Positions 48,167-59,225 of a stretch of DNA of 64,000 nucleotides are shown here, in pieces. The stretch lies in assembly GCA_022592445.1 (NCBI GenBank), contig JABYQR010000003.1, positions 248,001 through 312,000 of the forward strand, written 5' to 3'. Position numbers and translations under genes: made by a program. The notes under the pieces are model-generated. The model was not told where the DNA came from. It saw nothing but the letters and a program-made list of their open reading frames with translations, and did not search any database. Numbering within the stretch: position 1 is the first letter of the stretch; the number at the start of each line of letters is the position of its first letter. This DNA comes from Cytidiella melzeri (Eukaryota > Basidiomycota > Agaricomycetes > Polyporales > Irpicaceae).

Positions 48167-49897
48167 CCTTCCTTCTTTTCTGTCCTGTTTTCTACAAGTT
48201 GTGTGGGTACTGTGCGACGGGGTTTTATGGTTTGTTGTTTGACGAGCGGGCTGAGGAGGGAGGATGTCGGGATAAAGGCGCGCGCTTGTGGGATGACCGG
48301 GTGTGCAAATAATCGTAAATACTTGTGTGCAGCGACGTTCCCGGAGTTCAAACGCGTTCTAAATTCTACGGCACGTAACTCAATATTGGGTATGTGAAAA
48401 TTCTATCACAGTTATGTGTAGCTACAGCTGATTAGGACCACAGAACTGAATCAAGTGCAGATGTAATAGTAAAATTCTCCGAGTCTCTCGACAAAGCACC
48501 TCAAGTTGTTGAACTTGTAGTGAGTACAGACCTCAAATCTCAGATACTTACGACCGAGACTAACAATTACACTTACGCCTGCCGCAGTTATCAATAGTAA
48601 CTCCTCGTAGAAATCTCATTAAATGACGTACGGTCCAAGCAACTGCGGCGCACTCTGCCCTAGAATATCATCGCAGTTCGATGCAGACATTTCTACTACG
48701 CTGTATTTCCAAGCGGCAGCTGGGCTACCGAGTTCTTATCCCTGCGCGCCATGTACCTTCGTTACAGCACTGTGAAGAAGTCTTTACATGAAAGGCTCAC
48801 CGATATCCCCAGCACCAATTCATCGGCTAGTACAGCCAGCTATCAAGGAGGCCTCGTTCGAATTTGTCTTGTTGGCGAGCTCGCGTTAGAAAAGTGAGTG
48901 ACGTTCGCATTTGACGTTGTCGTGAGAGGCCCGCTCTTTGGCAAGGCGTCGGGTTTTTGGATTGTTGTCAACAGAAGCCTACTGTTTGATAGCTGAGGAC
49001 GGCGACGATTGTCACTTGGACACCACACATATAGTACTCAACGTTGTTTTACAGATGAGGACGAATTGAACGATGGCCATGACGGGGGAAGCAGCGAAGG
49101 ACTAGTGGAGGTAGTTATGGGCTCACCGAAGTGGAAGTCGACGCATGCAAGGGTGAGCTCTTTCACTGGGCGATACTAAAGTCTTAAGGTCATAAGAAAT
49201 GCCGAATTGTTTGAATGGGAGCGGATACGCAAGACCGTGGGCAAAAGGGCGAAACGAATGGGAGAGAGGAGACCGAGGTTCGCTGGGGCTCTGCAGTGCT
49301 CTCGCCAAGTTTTTTTTTTCTCCAAGGGTGTGATCCCTCCGAGTTTGTCAGCTTCGGGGCCATGTCGACATTCGTAGGCGCGTTCAGATTGAGCGTTCTA
49401 GCGGATGGGCTCTGCTTCTAGCACCCACGATCCCGAACTGTCGTGGAAAAAAACAAAGTGGCCTAGCGAGAGAAAGTGGTCGAAATGATGAACATGATAG
49501 GCTCCAAGTCGATTGCGGTGTTGCATGTCCATTTCTTGGGTGGAGAATATGAGCCGAGGGTGATTGTGGCAACGTGTCGAAAGCAGCAAGTGCCTACATT
49601 GTGGCGCTGGCGCTGACCGGGATCGCCGTGGCCGTTTTTCGAATTCAGATCTTCTATCTGCTCCACCTGCGAACGACGACTCGCAGTGCCCAATGAGAAA
49701 ATCCACAGTATCAGCAGAGATGCTCTGCAGATGTTGCCGGTCTGCGAGGATCACAGATATTGTTCTGTGAGTGCTATTCCTGACATAAAGGTTTTACTTT
49801 GAATCGTATTGATGCCGCGCGCGCCGAATTCGAAGGTGCTCACTGCTCCATCGTCACCGTGTCCGTCGCCCAGTCGCAGCAAATCCCGCCTCTGTTT
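48167..49897. other. 1.7-kb intergenic region without a supported gene
   Basis: The COX9 promoter and unassigned sequence. The open frames at 49215-49421 (+) and 49398-49754 (-) have no domain or splice-supported extension. Confidence 0.4.
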
Positions 49898-49919
49898 GTT
49901 AGTCGGCCGGCCGACTAAC
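49898..49919. promoter_or_regulatory. 22-bp perfect palindrome upstream of the seven-helix protein gene
   Basis: The arm GTTAGTCGGCC is followed at once by its exact inverse complement. It contains CGG and CCG triplets in the everted order used by fungal Zn2Cys6 regulators. It lies 295 bp upstream of the ATG at 50214. A regulatory role is inferred only from symmetry and position. Confidence 0.4.
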
Positions 49920-50213
49920 GGCCACTATATGTGGTAGACAAACGAGCGGCGGCAAGAAACAATTCATTTATTGGTGGTTGCCGTCGTCTATTCAATAATG
50001 CAAGTCATCATTCAAACTGGGCATCATGTGAAATGCGTGATTGTCGCTGTCACTGTACATGTGCTCCCCCTCCTCATAAACCGTCGCCCTCTGTGGCTGT
50101 AGGGGGCCCGGGTGCAGCCAAGTCTGTCAGCCCAGTACTTCAACACAACCTCTACTCACAGATCGCGTCCCTGGATCTCTGTCTTTCTCCGTCTGCAGGT
50201 CCCTCGTACTCAA

Positions 50214-51812
50214 ATGGCAGATCAATCCATTACAAAGTCACAGCTCGTCGCTATCGCCCTCGAAGGCTATCTCTATGGTGCGTACATGATCACCACAGGT
50301 GCTATAACTCATCTTGGAATAGGACTCTACACCGTCCTCGCCGCCTTGACGATCTGGCTACTTATGTACGTCCAATCTATCCATCTCAAGAAACCCAATG
50401 CCCAAACCCCAAATACAATAGCACGAGACGGAGAAAGGACGTCACGACCGCAATCCTCTTTGCCCAAACCCTCCTCATGTTCGGGATATCCACCTCCCAC
50501 GCAGTTCTCATCATCGACTACAACATCACCATCTTTCTCTTCCACAACGCCGCCGTAGAAGGAGACGTCATCCCCAGCGTCGACCCGCGCTATCTCGCCT
50601 TCATCATCATGCTCCTCTTGAACGTGAGTCGAATCCTTCGGTCTGCAACAAAACACTCGCTAAAAAGGGATTTTCACAAAGTGTATCATCGGTGACCTCG
50701 TCGTCATATGGAGAGTATGGGCCATCTGGGGCCGAAGCAAGAAAGCCATCGCAGTCCCCGTTCTCTCCTGGCTCGCAAGCATAGGTAAATAAGAGAAACG
50801 CACAGCACAGAGACTCCGAGCTCGGTCCACTCACTGTTTTCTCTTACAGTGGCCTTCATAGGTTCCGGCAGGGACCTCGCGTCAGGCGGGCTCTCCACCG
50901 GGAACGGCCTCGAGCTCTCTCCCTGGGTAGCAACATTCATGGGCTTCACCTTGCTCACAAACGTCACAGCCGTCTCCGCCGTATCCTACCGATACCTGTA
51001 CGTCCTCTCCCCTCCCTTTCTTCTTCTTAGAATACGATGATATTTGTTTCTTGTCAGGATCCACCGCAAAGAGGTAATGGCAACGCTGGGAAAAGGCGGG
51101 ACGGAGAGTAACGTCGCTGGGATACTCGTGCTCTGTATCGAATCCGGCGCGTTGTATTGTATCACCTGGGTTCGTTCTCCCCCACCTCTTCCTCTCTTCT
51201 ACCAGAAGCTCACCATCTCATGACGTTATACATTTCCCAGGCGGTAGTGATCGCCGCATACGTCAAAGGCAGTCAATCCATGGACGTCCTGCTCTTCGCC
51301 ACAGTTGCCCAACTCACCGTAAGCACCCCCCTCTCCCTCCTCTTCATCATATATATTAAAAACACCCCCTTATAAACATGGAAAAAAAACTACAGGCAAT
51401 TTACCCCACCCTCATCGTCGTCCTCGTCTGCCTCAAACTCACCCAACGAGACCACATCGACAGGTTCCAACATAGTACCATCCATTTTGCTTCTCACCCA
51501 CACCACCAACACCAACACCCTACTGCGTCTGGATTTTCGTCTGGAGGGATGACAACTACGACGACGACGACGGGTGGGACGACTATTGAGATTAGGTTGG
51601 ATGAGTTTGCCGGGAGGGGGAGTAGTGGTGGTGGTGTTAGGGGAAGGGGAAGGGGAAGGGGAAGGGGAGGAGTGGTGGGGATAATGGGATTGGAAGGAGA
51701 AGAAGAAGAAGTGGAGGAGGAGGAAGAGGTCAAGGTGCATGAATCGGTATCCAACTCTACTGTCACGACAGTAGTACGTGAAGAGGACAAGGGGGAGCAA
51801 GAGGGGTACTAG
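50214..51812 (+). CDS. Seven-helix fungal membrane protein of unknown function
   Basis: Eight exons: 50214-50277, 50323-50365, 50422-50623, 50682-50784, 50850-50997, 51058-51169, 51241-51318, 51396-51812; 1167 nt, 388 residues. The pattern is that of the basidiomycete-specific seven-helix families: VAIALEGYLYG (helix 1), TRRRKDVTTAILFAQTLLMF (helix 2), YLAFIIMLLLNCIIGDLVVIWRVWAIWGRSK (helix 3 with the VWRxW-like motif), and four further spans to AIYPTLIVVLVCLKL. The C-terminal 120 residues are His-, Gly/Arg- and Glu-rich. The first intron is short (45 nt). It may be receptor-like; no ligand or signalling partner can be inferred. Confidence 0.8.
51638..51672 (+). repeat. GGGGAA hexamer repeat in the coding tail
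   Basis: About five GGGGAA units encode alternating Gly and Arg in the cytoplasmic tail of the seven-helix protein. Four or more G-runs on one strand could form a G-quadruplex. Confidence 0.7.
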
Positions 51813-52317
51813 TAGTAGAGGGTCAGAATGGATCATGGGTGGGTTCTTTATGGATGCCCTTTCAAAAGGTAGTAATTCAGTCAGTTCAATGAAATCCATC
51901 GTCAAACACGTCTACCAGACCCTAACTTCCACATGCACCTGTTGGAAAAAACAAGGGTCCTAGAAAGGCTTTCCCAAAGAACTTCAGCGGCGAATATAGT
52001 ATTCCATCTTGATCCTTAACATACTTGAAGGTGCCTTGCGTAGTACTGTGTGCTCCTGACAACACTGATGTGGATTGGACAGGCAGCCCGCACAACGTCC
52101 TTCCTTTTTGGGAGGTCACGTGTAGTCACGTGTAAGTCGGCATGGAAGTGGCCGAGATAGCGATTGTAGTGGGTCGATGGCGGTTCGACTCGCAGTTCGC
52201 GGAGGGCTATGGGTAGCATCACTGTACGACTTTGCCCCCCCAAAAAAACACCGACCATGTGCGCTTTGTGCTTATAATTTGATAAATCTGTTCGATCACG
52301 CAGAAAGTAAACTGTAT
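51813..52317. other. Intergenic, 3' flank of the seven-helix protein gene
   Basis: No gene seen up to the TIR element. Confidence 0.5.
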
Positions 52318-52319
52318 TA

Positions 52320-53081
52320 CTGTACCTTTACGACCGTAGCGGGCATGGGTTGTGACCGTGACACCCCATGTTGTTAAAATTTAGCAACAAATTACCGGTG
52401 GGACCTGTGACATGGGCCGAAATAACAACAAGTCGGGCGCCTCGTGACCCATTGAAGCGCTGAAGTAAAGACAGAGTTTCAAAACATGAATCCCCGGTTG
52501 TTACCACATAAGAAATATGCTTATATCACTTTGTATTCATCAACCGCACCTCAGAAAACCTTTCAATTCAAGGTTAAGGTTGAAACGATCAAAGTATAGT
52601 CAGCAACCAATGAGAGAGCACAAAGAACCCGATATGGAACTTTGTGGCGCCACCCTGAGTGTGGCTGTGGCCATGCTTTCGATTCTCCTTCCTCCATGGT
52701 ATGCATGTTCAGTGAACATACATTAAAGTCTTCTACATAAGTACATGATAGAAGCATAGCTATTTTATTTGACGAAGCAAAACTCGCCGCCAGAATGAAC
52801 AGCTGTGGTGAACTTTCCGTTACGGCGGGGCTTGAATCCCGACACTTGGGCTGAGAGGACTGAAAATACATGAGGGAGCTGTTGCTCACGGTCAATTGCT
52901 TCCCCTACCTGTCCTCACCAATGGTTTTACTCCCTTTGCGCCGCAGGCCTGACAAACCCAGTTGTAGAGAACTCGTAAATTTAACAACATGAGCCCTCCG
53001 TGACCCGTGACATTGACCAAAATAACAACAAAAGTCGATCTCACCGTGACCGTGACCCCCGCTACGGTCGTAAAGGTACAG
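52320..53081. mobile_element. 762-bp TIR element of MITE type with TA target duplication
   Basis: The ends are perfect 24-bp inverted repeats (52320-52343, starting CTGTACCTTTACGACCG; 53058-53081 is the exact inverse). Both sides are flanked by TA (52318-52319 and 53082-53083). Less exact inverted similarity continues inward (GTGACCGTGAC motifs). No transposase frame is present, so it would be non-autonomous; the TA flank suggests a Tc1/mariner-type source. It lies just upstream of copia element 2. Confidence 0.6.
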
Positions 53082-53202
53082 TATACCGTAGCTTATATTG
53101 CAAGCAAACTTGTGTTACTATCAAAGACCCTCGCCTTATGCAAAAATTAATTCAACTTGAGCATGCTCGTAATGCGGGCAGTAGGGTTGCCTCTACCGCC
53201 TT

Positions 53203-53207
53203 TGTCT
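53203..53207. repeat. Target-site duplication of copia element 2, left copy (TGTCT)
   Basis: TGTCT precedes the left LTR and follows the right LTR at 58480-58484. Confidence 0.88.
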
Positions 53208-53467
53208 TGTTAGACAGTGACCCGCCCGAGGGAGAGGAATAGGAAAGAGGGCGGGATGATGGGAGTGGGAAGGCGCATAGAGAGGACGGGAAAGCGGGGA
53301 GACGCATGGAGAGGGGTTCTCGGAAATGGCCGATTGGCCTTATTGCCCAACAACCTGGTACAGCGTTCCTCATCTTGACGAACGTTGTACCAGGTAAGCA
53401 ATTGTATTTGTGTGCTTCGGACGTACCTGAATCTTGATGAACGTTGTACCAGTCACTTGAAATAACA
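53208..53467 (+). repeat. Left LTR of copia element 2
   Basis: 260 bp with canonical TG...CA ends. It contains an internal direct repeat of about 20 bp (ATCTTGA..GAACGTTGTACCAG) twice, about 60 bp apart. Confidence 0.92.
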
Positions 53468-53482
53468 GGTTATGAGCCCCGG
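53468..53482 (+). promoter_or_regulatory. Primer-binding site, copia element 2
   Basis: GGTTATGAGCCCCGG follows the LTR directly. It has the same complementarity to the anticodon arm of initiator tRNA-Met as in elements 1 and 3. Confidence 0.75.
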
Positions 53483-56208
53483 AGCTCTGTAACTTCCCTA
53501 CCAGTTGCTGTATAAACCATCACACCCCTATTGTTACACCATGTCAGACATCGAGAAATCCTCGAAGGACTACATATCAAAACTCGAGAAACTTCATGAT
53601 GACGGCGAAATCGATGACTACGTACAGTGGGCCATGCAGTCGGAGATCATTTCAGAAGACCTTGACTTATGGAGATACATCAATTCTGATTCGAACGAAT
53701 CCACACCACCGACTGTTCTGAAACTCAGGGTTGCGACGAGACTACTTGCAGGGAACGAGAAGGAAGTAGAAGCTGCTGAGAAACAGGCGAAGACATGGTG
53801 GAGGGATAACAAGTATACGCTGTCGCTGCTTGTCCGTACCATCCCTACGCACAAAGTTCCGCTCGTTTTGGGCTGCAAGACTGCGAAGAAAGCCTGGGAA
53901 GCGTTACATGATGAATACATGCCGGTGAATAGTCTCCGAGCGGCTGCACTCCATCAGGCGATCATGGGATACAAATGCACAACAAATATGGTGGTATCCA
54001 AGTGGACGGAGAAGATCAGAAACATGTATATTGATCCCATCAACCAAGACAAAGATTGTATGCCCGATGTCTTCTTCGCTAAGACGCTTGCCAATCTGTT
54101 ACCTCTCAATGATTCTTGGAGAGCGTTTACGCGCACGCTGAGGGAGAAACTCATTATTGCCGACAAGGAAGCAAAACCCCTAGGGTCTTCGGCTGTGATC
54201 CAACTCATCAAGAAAGAAGACTGGGCTCAGGGTCTTCACGAACCTGAGTACATTGCTCAGATCAGCGGCGTGAATTCTATTCAGAAGAAGAGGCCCGCAC
54301 CTGTCGCTACCGTCTCTTCGGCTCCTCCATTCAAACGTCAGCACACCCACGACAAATCCTCCATTCGATGCACTAATATATACTGCGCGCGTCCAATCGG
54401 CCATCTCATCCGAGACTGTTTCGCGTACGGAGGAGGGAAATGCGGCCAGTACCCGCCTTGGTGGAGAGGTCCGAAGGATATTCACCTTCCACCGAAGCAA
54501 GGAGCACTGACAGGTCAACACCAACTAAATTACCAAGCTTTACCTACTGCGAACACCACCAATTCAAATATTCGCGGTGCAGATCCCATCTGTGCCTCCG
54601 GAGACAGTGGGGTCGATGAAACCATTTCGAGCGGTGAACTGTTTTCTCTCAACACTCTCGCAGATCCAATCGAGAGCGTTACGTGCAATAGAGCTGCGTT
54701 TGAAAGCCAATCTATAAACACCAAGTGTTACCACAACTCCGGTGCCAATCGCCACATTTTTGCCAACAGGTTGGTCTTCACTAATTATCGATCTATCACG
54801 CCTATTCAGGTCAAGGGTTTTGGATCTACGCACTCGACTGCCGCCGTCGGTGTTGGCGATATCTACTTCAAGGCGTTTTACGATGGAATTCCTAATGACA
54901 TCAAATTATCAAATGTATTGCATGTTCCCTCCGCGCGATTGAATCTTGTATCACAGGGATGTCTTGAACAACACAGGATTGCGTGTCACTCGCAGAATGG
55001 GATCATTCAGTTATCACTTGAAGGGCGAAGAATGGTTGACGGACGATTATTACCAAATAATCTATATCTCCTTTTCATGAAACCAGTCCCAGCAACCAAC
55101 AGCGACAGCACGTCATCTTTACCGCTAGCAAATAGGATCTCAAGCCCAATTGTTCTGCATGACAACGCAATGGTCTCCAGCTCCACAGATGGACAGGATT
55201 TTTACATCGCCTTCTAGGCCATATAGGCGTAAAAGGGCTTCACCGTGCGGTTGTCGGGGTCCCATCAGATTCATCGTCCCATTCTTCCTGTCAGATCTGT
55301 GCCCGAGCCAATATAAAACATCTTCCATTTCCTTCTCAATCGAATTTACGCACGGATCGGCTTCTTTACCGCATACACACCGACATCTGTGGTCCCTTAC
55401 CCAATTCCTATGGTGCATTCAAATTCTTCATTCTATTCATAGACTGCTTCTTGCGATGGATCTATGTTGCCTTACTCAGACACAAATCCGAGGCGTTAGC
55501 GTGTTTCAAACAATTCCAAACTGCCTTCAAACAACTGCTCAATCTCAAGATTTGTATTCTGCGCCTAGACAACGCCCCGGAGTATGTGGAGGGTGCTTTT
55601 TGCCTATACTGTGAACAAACCGGGATCATATTCGAGAAGATAGTACCTGATGCATGGCCTCAGAATGGTGTGGCTGAACGAACAAATCTTACCATCGCAT
55701 CTATGGCGCGTGCTATGCTCATCGAGGCTCATCTATCCGACTGGTTCTGGCAATTCGCGGTGCTTTGCACAGTTCACGTGAAATGTAGAGTGCCACATGC
55801 TGCACTCGAGCGCGATACCACACCTTTCTTCCATGTATTCAACCAGCGTCCCGACCTATCATATTTCCACGTTTTTAGGTGTCATGTTACCGCTCGACAT
55901 GTCAGGTCCGACAGTCTCTCCAAGTTTCAACCACGCGGAGAACCCGGACATTTTGTAGGATACGCGGCTGATGCAAACGGGTACCTTATCTGGTTCCCTC
56001 AATCTCGTGCTGTCCGAGTCCGACGTGATATCTCTTTCCACGATAATTTGCCAATGACCAGTCCAATTTACTCTCCGGAACAATCTTCCATGTGGAAGGA
56101 TCTCATAACGGACATCAATGATCATTACTTGAATGATCCTCTACCATCTCCTGTACCTGGATCACGTATTCATGCTCCTCGCGAGCTGGAAAGTCACACC
56201 ATCGGAAG

Positions 56209-56261
56209 GTGAGTGACTTGGATACGCTACTATTAGCGTAGGACCTAATGTTTTACATTAG
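56209..56261 (+). other. Apparent intron A in copia element 2
   Basis: 53 nt, GTGAGT donor and TTAG acceptor. Removing it keeps the pol frame (ends in AG, resumes with G TAT GCT). Confidence 0.55.
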
Positions 56262-56318
56262 GTATGCTGCTATGCAGCCGGACGCTCCTTGTGAGCGGGA
56301 AAACAACGCGGTCACAAT

Positions 56319-56379
56319 GTGAGTCGTTTGGAAAATAATACAATGATACACATAATCATATGTGATAAACTCGTTCTAG
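56319..56379 (+). other. Apparent intron B in copia element 2
   Basis: 61 nt, GTGAGT donor and TTCTAG acceptor. The 57-nt segment between the two introns is a multiple of three and open. Confidence 0.55.
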
Positions 56380-58219
56380 TGACGAGGGAAATTCGCGCAG
56401 TTTAGCCACTGCACGTGGATGTCGAACAATCGTTATACCCTCACGATACAATGACTTTAACCCCACGCTCACGGACGAGGGGGGGTGGGATGCGCAAAAC
56501 ACACTAGTGCAGTCCGTCCTGATTCGCGGAGAAGATTGCATGCTCGACGTACACCCCGCTTCCATTTCCAATATCATACCAATGTTCCTCTGCGCAGACG
56601 CTGAATACGACCTCATCTCTCTCGGCACACTAGATCCCATTGACGATCCCGACACTGTTGATCCCAAGTCAATCAAGGAGGCCCAACAATCTATCTACTG
56701 GACAGAATGGCTGGCTGCAATTTACGAGGAGCTCGAGGCGTTGAAGGCAAAGGGTGTGTATGAGAAGGTGGATGCCATTCTGTTCGGTCGAAAAGCGGTT
56801 GACTGTAAGTGGGTCCTCCACATCAAGCGCAACCTGGACGGACACATCGCTCGTTTCAAGGCCTGTCTCGTAGCAAAGGGATACACGCAAATACCTGGGC
56901 AAGACTTCACATACACATTCGCTCCAGTGGCTAGATGGGATTCTGTACAGACGATACTCGCCATCGCCGCTTTCCAAGACCTCGAACTCAGGCACATAGA
57001 CATCAAGACCGCATTCTTGAATGGACCTCTCTCCGAGGAGATCTATATGCGTCGTCCGGAGATTGCAGGGTCTGGATACTGGCGATTGCACAAAGGGCTA
57101 TACAGACTCAAGCAAGCAGGAAGGACATGGTATCTCGAATTCAACGAGAAACACGCTCAGCTTGTTTTTGATAGGTGCCACTCTGATTGAAGTGTACATG
57201 TGCGTCGACGGAACAACGCAGTGTCAATGTCTGCAACAAGCGTTGACGATATCTTACTCGGTCAACTTCGAGAGCCGAATCGGACCTGGTTGCAAAGCAG
57301 CTGAACTCGATATTCAAAATCACTGACAACGGAGACTTTCAATGGCTACTCGGCTGCAAGATTGTCAGGGATCGAGGCCGATGAACACTTCTCCTATCTC
57401 AAGAAGCATACATACAATCCATCCTACGCACATTCAACATGGAGCATTGCAACTCTGTTACCACACCTCTTCCATCACATGCGACACTCTCAACCGCCGA
57501 TTGTCCCAAAACCGACGAGGAACGCGAACAAGTCAAGGATCTCCCATATTGCGCGGTCGTTGGGAAGGTCATGTACTTAGCAACCACATGCCGCCCCGAT
57601 ATCGCCTTTGCTGTCTGTGAACTGGCGAAATATATGTCAAACTACGGCGAAAAGCACTGGACAGCGGCGAAACACTTACTTCGATACTTGCAAGCTACAC
57701 GGTCGCTCGGCGTATGGTTAGGACACAGGGATCATCCCTATCCAATCTTCCGAGGCTTCACAGACTCAGATTGGGGCTCGTCGGAGCATAGGAAATCTAT
57801 CTCAGGATATGTGATGATGATGGGTAATTCACCAATCTTGTGGAGTTCAAAACAACAGGCGGTTGTGGCTCTATCATCGTGCGAGGCGGAATACCTCGCT
57901 TGTACTCACGCAGCTTGCCAGATAATGTTCATCCGGCAGTTACTCGAAGAACTTGGCTTTCCTCAACAGCACGCTACAATCTTGTTTTGCGACAATAACG
58001 GAATGGTCGCCTGTACTCACAATCCTCACGGTCACACGCGCATGAAGCATATCGATATACGAATTCATTTTATCAGGGACAGCGTTAACAAGAAACTTAT
58101 CGATGTACATCAGGTACCTGGGAAGGAGAACGCGGCAGATGTCTTCACGAAATCTCTGCCACGAATTTTACACGGGCGAGCCCTCAAACTGTTAGGACTG
58201 GATGCGGGTCAAGGGGGGG

Positions 58220-58479
58220 TGTTAGACAGTGACCCGCCTGAGGGAGAGGAATAGGAAAGAGGGCGGGATGATGGGAGTGGGAAGGCACATAGAGAGGACG
58301 GGAAAGCGGGGAGACGCATGGAGAGGGGTTCTCGGAAATGGCCGATCAGCCTTATTGCCCAACGACCTGGTACAGCGTTGCTCATCTTGACAAACATTGT
58401 ACCAGGTAAGCAATTGTATTTGTATGCTTTGGACGTACCTGAATCTTGACAAACGTTGTACCAGTCACTTGAAATAACA
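58220..58479 (+). repeat. Right LTR of copia element 2
   Basis: 260 bp, about 12 substitutions from the left LTR, 11 of them transitions; followed by TGTCT (58480-58484). Confidence 0.92.
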
Positions 58480-58947
58480 TGTCTCTCGATGGCAAACCTG
58501 CCACCGCCGCCAAAGAGATTGAAAAAACTTCTCTCCGCCCAGACCCGATCTGGTTTCAGGCGCTTCGTGCATGTGACTGAAGCTGTGGCCAGTGGAGACG
58601 TGCCCTCTGAGCCGCCGCACGAGCTGTTGAATATCTATCTTGACCACCTCCTTCTCGACGTGTTAAAACTGTATAATATAATATGATATGATATATAGTT
58701 TCCCATGCCTTATTACAAGGACACTTTAGGTAGCAGAGTTCCCACAGTCTTGATATGGGAATTATGCAGCCGTATATGGAAACTCAAGTAGTAACCATCA
58801 CATTAGCTGAGACGTACAGATATGGGTTGTAGTAGTACTATACATATATGTACGCCTGTGCTCTAGTAGCATAGGAAATGACATGGAAAGCACGTAGTAC
58901 AACTCCAGAGAATGCCTAAAGCATACATCTGAGGACACGTACTAGCA

Positions 58948-59031
58948 TGAGTCATTTACTCATTATGTACGCCTCTGGTACAAGTGCTGAGCCTAGTCAT
59001 ACAATGAGTCATGCACTCATAGCATGAGTCA
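58948..59031 (+). promoter_or_regulatory. Three TGAGTCA (Gcn4/AP-1-type) sites in the element 3 LTR
   Basis: Exact TGAGTCA at 58948-58954, 59005-59011 and 59025-59031, with a near match just after the last. This is the consensus of Gcn4-like bZIP activators. The cluster lies 86-170 bp upstream of the LTR TATA box. Confidence 0.55.
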
Positions 59032-59116
59032 TGCATGAGTGATGCACTTAGTAATACAGTAGAATAGCTGAAGTAGACATGTATAGTAGTTGCTTACATA
59101 AGTAGATACAGACATG

Positions 59117-59124
59117 TATATAAG
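59117..59124 (+). promoter_or_regulatory. TATA box of the element 3 LTR
   Basis: TATATAAG, about 90 bp before the end of the LTR. Position fits an LTR promoter. Confidence 0.55.
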
Positions 59125-59210
59125 CAGAGCTGCTGAAGCAGCAAGAATAATAAGACTCATCTTCGAAGCTTAACAACCTCTACCCCTCGCACACATATTC
59201 CACTTTGTTA

Positions 59211-59225
59211 GGTTATGAGCCCCGG
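59211..59225 (+). promoter_or_regulatory. Primer-binding site, element 3
   Basis: GGTTATGAGCCCCGG, identical to the site in element 2 and matching the initiator tRNA-Met anticodon arm. Confidence 0.7.

Larger units (their letters stand above)
53541..58254 (+). pseudogene. Copia element 2 Gag-Pol remnant
   Basis: Gag starts at the ATG at 53541 with the UBN2 fold (TAKKAWEALHDEY), a degenerate zinc knuckle (CTNIYCARPIGHLIRDC) and a protease in which the catalytic Asp is Asn (NSGANRHIF). A frameshift near 55200 precedes LLGHIGVKGLHRAV. The integrase core reads HTDICGPLPNSYG, LRLDNAPEY, QNGVAERTN up to about 56208. Two intron-like gaps (56209-56261 and 56319-56379) join it in frame to RT (VDCKWVLHIKR, IDIKTAFLNGP, SVDDILLG) and RNase H (FTDSDWGSSEHRKS). 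Further breaks: TGA at about 57188, a frameshift near 57260 and TGA at about 57378. The final stop (58252-58254) lies inside the right LTR. Confidence 0.88.
53208..58479 (+). mobile_element. Ty1/copia LTR retrotransposon, 5272 bp, decayed
   Basis: Two 260-bp LTRs (TGTTAGAC...AATAACA), a 5-bp target duplication, a primer-binding site directly after the left LTR, and a G-rich polypurine tract (AAGGGGGGG, 58211-58219) before the right LTR. Gag, protease, integrase, RT and RNase H are in copia order but with frameshifts and stops. The LTRs differ at about 12 positions, so this insertion is much older than element 1. The protein family differs clearly from element 1. Confidence 0.93.
58661..59210 (+). 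repeat. Putative left LTR of element 3
   Basis: Begins TGTTAAAAC and ends TTTGTTA directly before the primer-binding site. It contains TGAGTCA three times and a TATA box. The left edge is inferred from the TGTTA start only, since the partner LTR is not in view. Confidence 0.5.

Noticed and set aside
52790..52870. Minus-strand GGGATTCAAGCCCC resembling a tRNA T arm
   Set aside because: The flanking bases do not pair as a tRNA or SINE head; no anticodon arm found.
53084..58660. Open frames directly before and after copia element 2 (53000-53207 and 58480-58686) that might be one split gene
   Set aside because: After removing the element and one TGTCT, no frame gives a recognisable or convincingly coding protein, unlike the DUF6533 case.
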